Shown: positions 8,062-14,754, counted from the stretch's first letter. The stretch is DNA of 15,462 bases from an uncultured Clostridia bacterium (GCA_948946035.1 CARBKU010000013.1:1-15462); one strand, 5' to 3'. Notes: a model not told the origin generated them from the letters alone. A program made the numbers and translations.

Positions 8062-8943
8062 TCAACAAAATTTTTCTAGTGCTTTAGCTACTCCTTCTTC
8101 ATTGTTTGTACCTGTTATATATTTTGCTATTTTTGTTACTACTGGTGTACTTCCTTTCATTGCAATTCCTAAACCTGCATTTTCTATCATTTTTTTATCA
8201 TTTACATTGTCTCCAATAGCAATTACTTCTTCTTTTTTTATATTTAATTTGTTTATTAAATATTCTATTGCATTCCATTTATCCACATCTTTTTGTGATA
8301 TTTCGGTATAGTAGTACTCTATTGGTATATCTTCTGTCCCTTGTTTGATAATTTTTCTTGATATATGTGATACATCCAATACTTCAATGTTATCAATTTT
8401 TTTTAGTTTTTTTATAATTGAATTAAATACTGTTCTACTGTCATCACATATAGATATTTTTAAGAATTTTTCTTCTTTACTTTCTTTTATATATTCATAC
8501 ATATCTTTAACTATGTTGATGTTTGTTTTTTTATTTTCTTCTTTTTTTAAATTTTCTTTGTGATAATATAACACATTGTATTTTAATGATGTAGCTAATA
8601 TTGTTTTTTCTGTATATACATTATATGTTATACTATTTTTTTCACATAATGTAATAATGTCTAATACTTTCTGTTTTGACATAAATTTTTCGTATATTAA
8701 ATTTTCTTTTTTTATGTCATAGATTATAGCACCATTTCCTCCTATAAAATATTTGTTGCTTCCTATTTCGTTTGCTATTGCTTGTATAGAATCTATTGGT
8801 CTTCCTGATGCAATTATTACATCAACTCCTTTTTCTATTGTTTGTTTTATAACTTTTTTGGTGTATTCTGTTACAACTCCATAACTATTTAACATTGTCC
8901 CGTCTAAATCTATTGCTACTAATTTATACATTTTGATTTTCAT
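8062..8943 (-). CDS. Cof-type HAD-IIB sugar-phosphatase-like hydrolase
   Basis: The product is a cytoplasmic magnesium-dependent phosphatase of the HAD superfamily, Cof/YkrA subfamily, which usually dephosphorylates sugar phosphates or related small molecules. Motif I is VAIDLDGTMLNS (nucleophile Asp near residue 12), motif II is IIASGRP (about 60-66), and motif IV is IAIGDNVNDKKMI near the C-terminus, followed by the typical AMKGSTPVVTKIAKYIT. The length of 293 aa is slightly above the family norm of 260-280. The start is ambiguous: AAGGGA directly abuts the ATG at 8943 but is 12 bases from an in-frame ATG at 8931 that gives MYKLVAIDLDG, the more usual beginning. The gene stands alone, and its substrate cannot be inferred from its neighbours. 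Confidence 0.88.
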   Translation of the reverse strand: MKIKMYKLVAIDLDGTMLNSYGVVTEYTKKVIKQTIEKGVDVIIASGRPIDSIQAIANEIGSNKYFIGGNGAIIYDIKKENLIYEKFMSKQKVLDIITLCEKNSITYNVYTEKTILATSLKYNVLYYHKENLKKEENKKTNINIVKDMYEYIKESKEEKFLKISICDDSRTVFNSIIKKLKKIDNIEVLDVSHISRKIIKQGTEDIPIEYYYTEISQKDVDKWNAIEYLINKLNIKKEEVIAIGDNVNDKKMIENAGLGIAMKGSTPVVTKIAKYITGTNNEEGVAKALEKFC

Positions 8944-9133
8944 TCCCTTCTTTTGTTTTTTATTCTTTATAATGTTTTTTACATACCTTTTTACTATATC
9001 AAAAATATTAAATTAAGAAAATACTTTTTTTGAAAAAATTTCCTGTTTATTTTATTGTATTTTTGCAAATGATAGTATTAGAAAAAGCAAAAAAGTTTTT
9101 TCTTATATGTAATATTACAGGAGGTGAAAAAAC

Positions 9134-9238
9134 ATGGCAAATTCAAGCAACAGAAAATTAGTTCCAGAAGCTATGACAGCTTTAGATAAATTCAAATATG
9201 AAGTAGCTAGTGATGTGGCTGTTAAAAATATATTCTAA
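9134..9238 (+). pseudogene. Alpha/beta-type small acid-soluble spore protein gene, interrupted
   Basis: The first 30 codons read MANSSNRKLVPEAMTALDKF and then KYEVASDVAV, which is the N-terminal half of an alpha/beta-type SASP, the DNA-coating proteins of endospores. The KYEVAS segment corresponds to the site cut by germination protease GPR. The frame then ends after 34 codons (family norm 60-70), so the second DNA-binding half, with its conserved TSRExGxVGG-type region, is absent. A strong AGGAGG ribosome binding site precedes the ATG by 9 bases, so the gene was recently intact. It is the only plus-strand gene here. The recombinase that probably caused the break lies convergently 178 bases away. 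I searched the rest of the window by eye for the missing half and did not find it. Confidence 0.8.
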
Positions 9239-9261
9239 CTTTCGCTATCACTAGCTATTTC
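9200..9261. repeat. Imperfect inverted repeat at the spore-gene break (candidate attL)
   Basis: Fifteen bases at 9200-9214 inside the spore-protein gene and 15 bases at 9247-9261 just beyond its stop are reverse complements with one mismatch. They are centred between 9230 and 9231 in the symmetric AATATATT. The left arm belongs to the host gene and the right arm is probably element DNA. Large serine recombinases recognise dyad-like half-sites around a short crossover core, so this may be a hybrid attachment site. It could also simply fold as a hairpin in the transcript. Confidence 0.45.
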
Positions 9262-9290
9262 ATTTAAATGCTTATTTTAATATACATATT

Positions 9291-9416
9291 AATTTGGAAA
9301 AGAATTGTACTTTTGGCTAGGCAAATGAGATTTTAATTTATGAGTCGTACAGATAGTACGTTGATTAAATTAAAATCGAAATTTAACGACGCCAAAATGC
9401 AATTATTTTTCAAATT
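9291..9416 (-). repeat. Structured element, copy 1 (downstream of recombinase)
   Basis: This 126-base stretch folds into nested helices. The outer stem starts AATTTG (9291-9296) against CAAATT (9411-9416). Next come TTTTGGC (9311-9317) with GCCAAAA (9391-9397), a perfect 12-bp helix (9329-9340 with 9366-9377), and a CGTAC/GTACG hairpin (9346-9360). Read on the plus strand, the unpaired segments CTAGGCA (9317-9323), ATGAG (9340-9344), TTG (9361-9363) and TAACGACGC (9384-9392) also occur in the copy at 11113-11243, while the helices differ in sequence. This suggests a conserved RNA or DNA fold. The strand is inferred: copy 2 lies in the minus-strand leader of the recombinase mRNA. Its right arm overlaps the recombinase stop codon. 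Confidence 0.65.
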
Positions 9417-11089
9417 TAAGAAGCCTTTTTATTTCTATTATTAACAACTTCCGCTTCTCTTATTATTTTGTTTTCGCTTTGTTCAACCTGATTTAATTCA
9501 CTAAATTTATAATAAATTGTAATTTCATGATTTTCTGAAATTGTTATTTTTTCAATTAATTCATTTAATAATTGTTTCGTAGGCTTTTCTAAAGATATAA
9601 ATTCTTTTGCTATTTTTTCTAATTTATTTATATCTTCTGGTTTTGTATCTTTTTGTTGTAGCATTTTTTCTAATTCTGATTTTTCTTTTATATAGGAATC
9701 TCTGTCTTTTGCAAATTCTTGTGTTAATTCCACATAATCAGCCTCTGATACAATTCCTTTTACTTTATCTTTATATAAGTTTTTTATATATAAACTACTA
9801 TCTTCTATTTTTTGTTCTAGTTCTTTTATTCTTTGTTCACTGTCAAATTTTTGTCTTTCTTTTGCCTTTTGTTGCTTTGCTAATTTTACCAGTTCATTTT
9901 TTAAATCTTTTGAAATGTATTTTTTGCATACTTCTTTGATATGCGTAATTAGTAATTCTTCTAATACAGGAATACTATTGGAATGTCTTGTACAAACATC
10001 ACTATATAGTCTTGAATAACTATAACATATTGTTGTATATCGATATTCTCCATATTTTTTCAAAGCATAATTGGAATAGGTTACGTTTAATCTTGCTCCA
10101 CATTCTGAACAAAATAATAGACCTTTAAATAGATAATCATGTTTCGTTCCTTTAAAAGATTTATTTCCTTTCAAAATTTCTTGCACTCTATCAAAATCTT
10201 CTTGCTTAATAATTGCTTCATGTGTTCCTTTGCAAATTAATCTTTCTTCTTCTGGTACATTTATCCTTATTTTTGATTTATAATTTACATTTTTTCTTTT
10301 AAATTGTACTAAGTCACCCAAATACACTCTATTTTCTAAAATTCTTCTAATTGTTGTTTGTTTCCAACTACCATATAAAGCAGTTTGTCTTGTCTTTCCT
10401 ATATTTCTTAATTCTCCTGGCACAGGTATATTGTCTTTCGTTAATATTTGAGCAATCTTTGTTAAACCATTTCCTTGTAAATATAAATAAAAAACTCTTT
10501 TTACTACTTCGGCTTCTTTTGTGTTTACTACTAGATGATATTTATTTTCTGAATCTTTTTGATATCCATATGGTGCTGTTACTCCTAAAAAGTTTCCTGC
10601 TTTTCTTCTTTCTGTTAAAGAACTTCGTATCTTTTTTGAAATATCTTTTACATACATATCATTGATAATACTTTTAAATGGTGCTATGTCACTCATTCCT
10701 GCATCTTCCATTGTATCTATATTATCTAGCAGAGCAATATATCTTACCTGATTTTCTGGAAAATATCTTTGTAAATAATAACCTGTATCAATGTAATCTC
10801 TTCCAAGTCTTGATAAATCCTTTGTAATAACTGTATCTATAATTCCCTTTTCAATATCTTTTATCATTTCTTTAAAACTTGGTCTATTAAAGTTTGTGCC
10901 TGTCCATCCATCATCTACATATTCTTTGACTATAAAAAAGTTTTCATTTTCGTTAATAAATCTTTTTAATATTTCTCTTTGATTTGTAATACTAGAACTT
11001 TCTTCTTTATCACCATCTTCCCTTGATAACCTTATATAAAGACCTACTTTAAATGTTTTTGTCTTTTGATTGCTTATTGGTAAGTTCAT
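9416..11089 (-). CDS. Large serine recombinase (557 aa)
   Basis: The product is a site-specific DNA recombinase that would integrate and excise the element. The catalytic resolvase domain starts with VGLYIRLSRED, in which Ser22 is the expected nucleophile (YxRxS). It contains the conserved TKDLSRLGRDYIDTGYYL helix region near residues 88-106. A Recombinase domain follows (APYGYQKD near 175, then the RRILENRVYLGDL region). A zinc-ribbon has CSEC near 342-345 with later cysteines (TTICYSY, SDVCTRH). The C-terminus is a long charged coiled coil, as in TndX/TnpX-type integrases. The length is normal for the family. The ATG at 11089 follows AGAAAGGA. The gene is transcribed toward the broken spore-protein gene and is flanked by two structured repeats. 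A promoter is visible at 11269-11299. Confidence 0.93.
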   Translation of the reverse strand: MNLPISNQKTKTFKVGLYIRLSREDGDKEESSSITNQREILKRFINENENFFIVKEYVDDGWTGTNFNRPSFKEMIKDIEKGIIDTVITKDLSRLGRDYIDTGYYLQRYFPENQVRYIALLDNIDTMEDAGMSDIAPFKSIINDMYVKDISKKIRSSLTERRKAGNFLGVTAPYGYQKDSENKYHLVVNTKEAEVVKRVFYLYLQGNGLTKIAQILTKDNIPVPGELRNIGKTRQTALYGSWKQTTIRRILENRVYLGDLVQFKRKNVNYKSKIRINVPEEERLICKGTHEAIIKQEDFDRVQEILKGNKSFKGTKHDYLFKGLLFCSECGARLNVTYSNYALKKYGEYRYTTICYSYSRLYSDVCTRHSNSIPVLEELLITHIKEVCKKYISKDLKNELVKLAKQQKAKERQKFDSEQRIKELEQKIEDSSLYIKNLYKDKVKGIVSEADYVELTQEFAKDRDSYIKEKSELEKMLQQKDTKPEDINKLEKIAKEFISLEKPTKQLLNELIEKITISENHEITIYYKFSELNQVEQSENKIIREAEVVNNRNKKAS

Positions 11090-11112
11090 ATTTCACATCC
11101 TTTCTATCACTT

Positions 11113-11243
11113 AAGTTCAAAAAAGAATTAGTATATTGCTAGGCAGACAAGAATTAAAATCAATGAGGCGTGCTATTATTTGCACGTTGGTTTGATTTTA
11201 ATTGTAGTCTAACGACGCAAGATGCTGATTATCTTTTGAACTT
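11113..11243 (-). repeat. Structured element, copy 2 (5' leader of recombinase mRNA)
   Basis: This 131-base element has the same architecture as copy 1. The outer stem pairs AAGTTCAAAA (11113-11122) with TTTTGAACTT (11234-11243). Inside it are TTGC/GCAA (11136-11139 with 11217-11220), a perfect 12-bp helix (11152-11163 with 11192-11203), and a CGTGC/GCACG hairpin (11169-11186). The shared segments are CTAGGCA (11139-11145), ATGAG (11163-11167), TTG (11187-11189) and TAACGACGC (11210-11218). It lies between the promoter at 11269-11299 and the recombinase start at 11089, so it would form the mRNA leader and may control recombinase expression. I do not recognise it as a known riboswitch or ribozyme. 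Confidence 0.65.
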
Positions 11244-11254
11244 TCCCTTTAAGC

Positions 11255-11324
11255 AATCGCCTAAAATAATTATACCATAACTTTTGAAAATTTTGTCAAG
11301 TTTTGTTATATTTTTTAGGCGATT
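11255..11324. repeat. 12-bp inverted repeat enclosing the recombinase promoter
   Basis: AATCGCCTAAAA (11255-11266) and its exact reverse complement (11313-11324) flank a 46-base spacer that contains the -10 and -35 elements at 11269-11299. Such a layout could be a repressor operator pair. A large stem-loop in the DNA or in read-through RNA is also possible. Confidence 0.7.
11269..11299 (-). promoter_or_regulatory. Promoter of the serine recombinase
   Basis: On the minus strand, TTGACA (11294-11299) and an extended -10, TGGTATAAT (TATAAT at 11269-11274), are separated by 19 bases. The spacing is longer than the 17-base optimum, but the TGn extension and consensus hexamers compensate. Transcription would start near 11262, giving a leader of about 170 bases that carries structured element copy 2. 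Confidence 0.6.
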
Positions 11325-11338
11325 TTACATTAATCCAA

Positions 11339-11476
11339 CTAGCTTATTTTTAGGTTTGTTAGAAAAACTTTTTTTATAATTTCATTTACATTCATTTCTG
11401 ATTTTTCTGCAAATATATCTTTTATTTTATATTCTTCTTTTGTAGTTTTTACTTTTTCTTGTTTACCTTTATTCAA
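11339..11476 (-). CDS. Small lysine-rich protein (45 aa), TTG start
   Basis: A 45-codon reading frame starts with TTG (11474-11476), with GGTGAT about 7 bases upstream, and ends in TAG at 11339-11341. The product is charged (KGKQEKVKTTKEEYKIK) and then has an amphipathic C-terminal half (IFAEKSEMNVNEIIKKVF). It lies upstream of the recombinase in the same orientation, where small regulatory or accessory proteins of integrative elements are often found. An ATG a few bases upstream opens only a 4-codon frame. I do not recognise the family. The frame could be fortuitous, but the SD spacing and codon make-up favour a real gene. Confidence 0.5.
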   Translation of the reverse strand: MNKGKQEKVKTTKEEYKIKDIFAEKSEMNVNEIIKKVFLTNLKIS

Positions 11477-11608
11477 AATGCATCACCACTCTTATTATTC
11501 CCAACTCTACAAGGAATATATACATTTATTGGTAAATTCAAAAAACGAATTTAAGAATTTTTAAGCAATAGTAATCTCAAAGAAATTCTATCAATTCGCA
11601 TATTTAGC

Positions 11609-11648
11609 TTCTACTGAAAATTCTCATACTATGAGAATTTTCCTAGAA
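11609..11648. repeat. Perfect 13-bp palindrome with 1-base centre
   Basis: GAAAATTCTCATA (11616-11628) and its exact reverse complement (11630-11642) surround a single C. Five more bases pair on each side (11609-11613 with 11644-11648) beyond a small bulge. With almost no loop, this suits a dimeric protein-binding site or a cruciform better than an RNA terminator. It lies just behind the terminator at 11652-11685. Confidence 0.6.
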
Positions 11649-11651
11649 TCT

Positions 11652-11685
11652 AAAAAAGAATATGACATTTTTTAATCATATTCTT
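11652..11685 (-). terminator. Intrinsic terminator
   Basis: On the minus strand, AAGAATATGA (11685-11676) pairs with TCATATTCTT (11665-11656) around a 10-base loop and runs into a tract of six U's. The stem is AU-rich but perfect. It would end transcription starting at the promoter 11901-11929. Confidence 0.6.
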
Positions 11686-11894
11686 AAATTAACTTATTTA
11701 ATTAATTGGTAGACTTTTTGCTAACAACTTTTTTACATAGCTTTAATTTGCAAAATAAATACCTTGCAACTTTTTGCCAACAATTTTTATGCACTAAATC
11801 TCTTACAAGACAATATTCTTGCCTTGTATTAGTTGATTTTTGTATCACAGCTTTTAAGCATAAATATATTAAGCAATTTTTCTATTGCTTTTGT
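11652..11894 (-). ncRNA. Candidate small RNA unit (about 240 nt)
   Basis: A strong promoter (11901-11929) and an intrinsic terminator (11652-11685) face each other on the minus strand with no convincing reading frame between them. The only ATG frame is 10 codons without an SD. A longer open stretch, ending at the TAA near 11704, lacks a usable start. The 5' end can fold as a hairpin (AAGCAAT with ATTGCTT, 11871-11890). Two partly similar segments containing GCAAAAAGT occur at about 11709-11719 and 11764-11776 (as read on the minus strand). This may be a regulatory RNA of the element or the remains of a decayed gene. No Rfam family is recognised. Together with flanking sequence this covers most of the otherwise gene-free 11477-12030. 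Confidence 0.35.
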
Positions 11895-11900
11895 AAAATT

Positions 11901-11929
11901 ATAATAACACCATTTACATTATTTGTCAA
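11901..11929 (-). promoter_or_regulatory. Consensus promoter upstream of candidate small RNA
   Basis: On the minus strand, a perfect TTGACA (11924-11929) lies 17 bases from TATTAT (11901-11906). The start would be near 11894. There is no recognisable coding gene immediately downstream. Confidence 0.55.
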
Positions 11930-12008
11930 TCTTTTTTATTCATTCTGTTGATTTCATATTATTGCAGGTTCTGCACTATCTCAAAGGCAACCTTCACATA
12001 AGAAGCAT

Positions 12009-12036
12009 AAATAAAAGGTCGAAAGACCTTTTATTT
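12009..12036 (-). terminator. Intrinsic terminator behind the DUF6338-like pair
   Basis: AAATAAAAGGTC (12009-12020) and GACCTTTTATTT (12025-12036) pair perfectly around the tetraloop GAAA. On the minus strand the stem overlaps the stop codon of the small ORF 12031-12195 and its 3' side is U-rich. It could also act on the plus strand. Confidence 0.7.
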
Positions 12037-12195
12037 ATTTTTATTATTTTGTATACTTGAGCTACCACTAGGTGGATTTGAAAATTCACTAGTTCTATTT
12101 TCACTTGGTCTATAACCACTTTTTGTCCTTTGCGAAATTGAACTCTTCTTTGATTCATTTAATGATTTACCATTATTGTTTGAAACTTTTTTCAT
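12031..12195 (-). CDS. Small Ser/Asn/Lys-rich protein overlapping the DUF6338-like gene
   Basis: This frame overlaps the last 23 bases of the preceding gene and is therefore probably translationally coupled. The chosen ATG (12193-12195) is 9 bases after AAAGGAG. An earlier ATG at 12204 directly abuts the SD and is less likely. The product is 54 residues of low complexity (MKKVSNNNGKSLNESKK and later SNPPSGSSS), with no hydrophobic segment. It looks disordered, and the only clue to function is its coupling to the membrane protein. A terminator follows at once, so the two genes form a unit. Confidence 0.5.
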   Translation of the reverse strand: MKKVSNNNGKSLNESKKSSISQRTKSGYRPSENRTSEFSNPPSGSSSIQNNKNK

Positions 12196-12817
12196 TTTCT
12201 TCATCTCCTTTCTCATAATTCCAAAATTCAATGCTTTTTATTTCCTCATTTTTCAGCCAAATTCCATCTGTTCTCTTTCTCTTTTTCCATTCTCCCTTTT
12301 TATCTATTTCATACACTTCATCTATATATAAATCCCTTTCTTTAGAATTTGAAGAAATAAATGAATTTCTTCCTATAAATCCTGCAATCGTTCTCTTATC
12401 ACTTAAAGTAATTAACACCCATTCACCTTTTATCTGTTTAAATTTAAAATCCCAAGCTGATGGTTCAGTATCGATAGATGGAATATTAAAATATTCACAA
12501 ATTTTTCTAGATATTTCATATTGATTAAATAGTATAATTATTAAAGCCATCACTATTGGTGACAAAAATATAATTAATAATCCTACTATCCATAACAATG
12601 AATAATTTTTATACCACCACTCTTTAGTTAAATAGATTTTATAAATTGGTATTGCCCATAAAAATATATTTAAAAAACTATATATAAAATTTTCCAATAT
12701 TCTTGTCTTATATTCTTTATCTATTATTGGTATTACTCTTTTAGTAATACTTGTAACTATAAATCCTGGAATTAAAAAAGCTATCGCTGCAATGATTGTA
12801 TATAAAATGTCTTCCAT
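12173..12817 (-). CDS. DUF6338-like membrane protein (214 aa)
   Basis: The N-terminal half contains hydrophobic segments at about residues 5-27, 42-60 and 72-98. The C-terminal half is a soluble beta-rich domain. Its features match my recollection of the DUF6338 family: PSAWDFKF near 120-127, WVLITLSDKRTIAGFIG near 133-149, an ERDLYIDEVYEID strand, and a closing IWLKNEEIKSIEFW. Function is unknown; members are scattered in accessory regions. GAGGAG lies 7 bases before the ATG. The gene starts 61 bases beyond the 3' end of the group II intron and is followed by an overlapping small ORF. The family name should be confirmed by a profile search. Confidence 0.65.
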   Translation of the reverse strand: MEDILYTIIAAIAFLIPGFIVTSITKRVIPIIDKEYKTRILENFIYSFLNIFLWAIPIYKIYLTKEWWYKNYSLLWIVGLLIIFLSPIVMALIIILFNQYEISRKICEYFNIPSIDTEPSAWDFKFKQIKGEWVLITLSDKRTIAGFIGRNSFISSNSKERDLYIDEVYEIDKKGEWKKRKRTDGIWLKNEEIKSIEFWNYEKGDEENEKSFKQ

Positions 12818-12880
12818 TACTATCTCCTCACAAATTATAATTCGACATTATATTATCATAAAATCCATTTTTTTACAATC

Positions 12881-12964
12881 GAGTAGAGTAGAAAATTTTA
12901 AATAAATTAAAATTTTCGTCCCCTCTCACACCACCACATCGTGCCGTTCGGCAATGGGCGGTTC
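12881..12964 (-). other. Group II intron domains V and VI
   Basis: On the minus strand, domain V spans about 12964-12930. It begins GAACCGCC (containing a CGC triad as in class C introns), has a GCC-GAAC-GGC tip, and closes with GGTGGTG. Domain VI follows as GAAAATTTTAA paired with TTAAAATTTTC (12901-12915 region and 12890-12900), then CTACTCTACTCGAT at the intron end. These are the catalytic and branch-site domains. Confidence 0.7.
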
Positions 12965-12981
12965 AATTTATAAGTTTTATT

Positions 12982-14331
12982 TCAAGCTAAATAATAATCT
13001 AGGGCAAAGACTAACCCTCTGCGTCCTAGCTTTTTATTTGATTTTTGTAGTCCCTCTTTGGTTATTGCATTTTGTAATATTTTTGAATGTGAAATAAACA
13101 TATATCCTTTTCTACAATATGCTAAACCTCTTGCTTCATCAATGGAATATCCACATTTTACAAGATTTTTAATTTGTGTCTTCGGTTTCTTCCATTGTTT
13201 CCATATAATCATTCTAATTCTTACTCGTAGGTGTTCATCCATTTCTTTAAGAAATGTTTTCATCTTTGATATTTTAAAATAATTTACCCAACCTCTGCTT
13301 GCACAATTTAGTTCTTCAAACCTTCTGTCTAATGATATGCTTTTACTTCGATTTGTTAGCCTCTTTAATGTTCTTTGGAATTTCTTTTTACTATCTTTGT
13401 GTGGTATACATTCCCATTTCTTCATTTTACAAAATCCAAAGCCTAGATATTTTAGCTTACTTGGTCTACATACTTTTGTTTTTGTCGCATTTACTTTGAG
13501 CTTTAGCTTATTTTCAATAAGTTTTGTTATTGATGTCATTACTCTATTTGCTGCTTTTTCACTTTTTACTAAAATTATTGTATCGTCTGCATACCTCGTG
13601 AAACGCAATCCCCTTGTCTCTAATTCCTTGTCTAACAAATTTAGCATAATATTTGACAATAGTGGCGATAAAGGTCCTCCTTGTGGTGTTCCAATTCTTG
13701 TTTCTTCATAGTTGCCTTTTATCATTACTCCTGCTTTAAGAAATTTATTCACTAGTGATACTACGTTTCCGTCTTTTACTACATCACTTACTAGTCTTAA
13801 TAATCTGTCATGTGGTACATTGTCAAAGAATTTTTCTAAGTCAATATCTACTATCCATTCATATCCGTCATTCATATATTCTAGTGCTTTCATTATTGCT
13901 TGCTGACAACTTCTTCTTGGTCTAAAACCATAACTATATTCACTAAAATATGGTTCAAACATGGGGGATAGTACTTGTACCATTGCTTGTTGGATAACTC
14001 TATCTAGTACTATTGGTATTCCTAGTTTTCTTGTTCCACCATTTGGTTTTGGTATTTCTACTCTGCGCACTGGTTGTGGTTGATATTTACGATTATACAA
14101 TTGCCATACAATGGTAGCTTTATTTTCTTTTATGTATGTTGCTGTTTCCTCAATTGATAAATCATCAATTCCACTTGCTCCTTTGTTTGCTTTAACATTT
14201 TTGAAAGCTTCGTTTAAATTGTTTCGGTCAAGTATTTTCGTAATAATATCTTCTTTCATAGCTTGTCTACTTCCTTTCTTTTCGTTATCTTGCAACATCA
14301 TCTTTTGGATTACCCATTGGAATACGTCCAA
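12982..14331 (-). CDS. ltrA: Group II intron reverse transcriptase/maturase
   Basis: The 449-residue protein aids splicing of its intron RNA and copies it into DNA at new sites. The RT blocks are clear: RRVEIPKPNGGTRKLGIP near 89-106, SYGFRPRRS near 133-141, WIVDIDLEKFFDNVPHDRL (159-177), GTPQGGPLSPLLSN (214-227) and the catalytic YADD at 247-250. KLKYLGFGF lies near 290. Maturase domain X follows (GWVNYFKISKM, RKGYMFISHSKILQNAI). The protein ends after domain X with no HNH endonuclease, as in class C introns. The first codon is TTG (14329-14331) abutting GAGAGG. An in-frame ATG at 14301 is an alternative start. The gene is intact, with no frameshift. Confidence 0.93.
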   Translation of the reverse strand: MDVFQWVIQKMMLQDNEKKGSRQAMKEDIITKILDRNNLNEAFKNVKANKGASGIDDLSIEETATYIKENKATIVWQLYNRKYQPQPVRRVEIPKPNGGTRKLGIPIVLDRVIQQAMVQVLSPMFEPYFSEYSYGFRPRRSCQQAIMKALEYMNDGYEWIVDIDLEKFFDNVPHDRLLRLVSDVVKDGNVVSLVNKFLKAGVMIKGNYEETRIGTPQGGPLSPLLSNIMLNLLDKELETRGLRFTRYADDTIILVKSEKAANRVMTSITKLIENKLKLKVNATKTKVCRPSKLKYLGFGFCKMKKWECIPHKDSKKKFQRTLKRLTNRSKSISLDRRFEELNCASRGWVNYFKISKMKTFLKEMDEHLRVRIRMIIWKQWKKPKTQIKNLVKCGYSIDEARGLAYCRKGYMFISHSKILQNAITKEGLQKSNKKLGRRGLVFALDYYLA

Positions 14332-14754
14332 CCTCTCATCTTTATTTATTCTGATTTGTTGCTAGAGATTTCAAGACTTCCATAGTCTTATAAATTGTTC
14401 AGTCCTTCGGAAAAAAAAATTTTTCCTACTATGACCTCTGCTGACTTCCTATAATTCGTTGTTACTACTTATTCGCTTATAGGACCTCACGGGATAAGTC
14501 ATAACTCTTTCCTCGTTTACTCTCTTGATTTACCCATTAGATTTACGTTTGTCTTTTGGACTTTATTGTGTTGTGTCAACTTATCCATCTAATGAGCCTT
14601 ATTATCAAGTTCTTGTTCATAGAGCCACGATTTCGCTATTGCTTCTTTTCACGCTCCATTACTGGTTTACGCTTTGCAAGTTGCTATCGAGTTCGCGACA
14701 AATACGCCTCTTGGGACTTTCACCCTAGATTTATGACATGCCCGTCATACACAG

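Larger units (their letters stand above)
12878..14752 (-). mobile_element. Group IIC (bacterial class C) intron with maturase
   Basis: The intron RNA runs on the minus strand. The 5' end is placed at 14752, where the RNA begins GUGUAUGACG. A typical domain I segment AGGGTGAAAGTCCC follows within 40 bases. Domain V and a domain VI hairpin lie at 12881-12964, and the RNA ends near CUACUCGAU at about 12878. The maturase gene (12982-14331) sits in domain IV. The intron follows a perfect terminator hairpin and its U-tract (14755-14782) directly, which is the known insertion preference of class C introns. The 5' boundary is good to a few bases; the 3' boundary is inferred from the domain VI pattern. 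No gene is interrupted by it. The stretch 14332-14752 is intron domains I-III, not intergenic DNA. Confidence 0.85.

Noticed and set aside
9040..9120. Sigma-G promoter for the spore-protein gene
   Set aside because: Some bases resemble the sigma-G -10 element (GATAGTA near 9070), but no -35 element lies at a suitable distance, so I could not support a specific site.
9291..11243. Paired structured elements as integron attC sites
   Set aside because: The fold is attC-like, but the ends do not match the RYYYAAC / GTTRRRY boxes. There is no tyrosine integrase in view, and the conserved words lie in internal loops.
9291..11243. Paired structured elements as hammerhead or twister ribozymes
   Set aside because: Neither strand shows the hammerhead CUGANGA and GAAA core, nor the twister core.
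11706..11951. 81-codon plus-strand frame rich in Phe, Leu and Cys
   Set aside because: It begins with TTG and has no ribosome binding site. Its composition is that expected of translated AT-rich non-coding DNA, and it lies opposite a promoter and terminator on the other strand.
11477..12030. CRISPR array or tandem repeat
   Set aside because: The near-repeats here are only two imperfect copies with no regular spacing.
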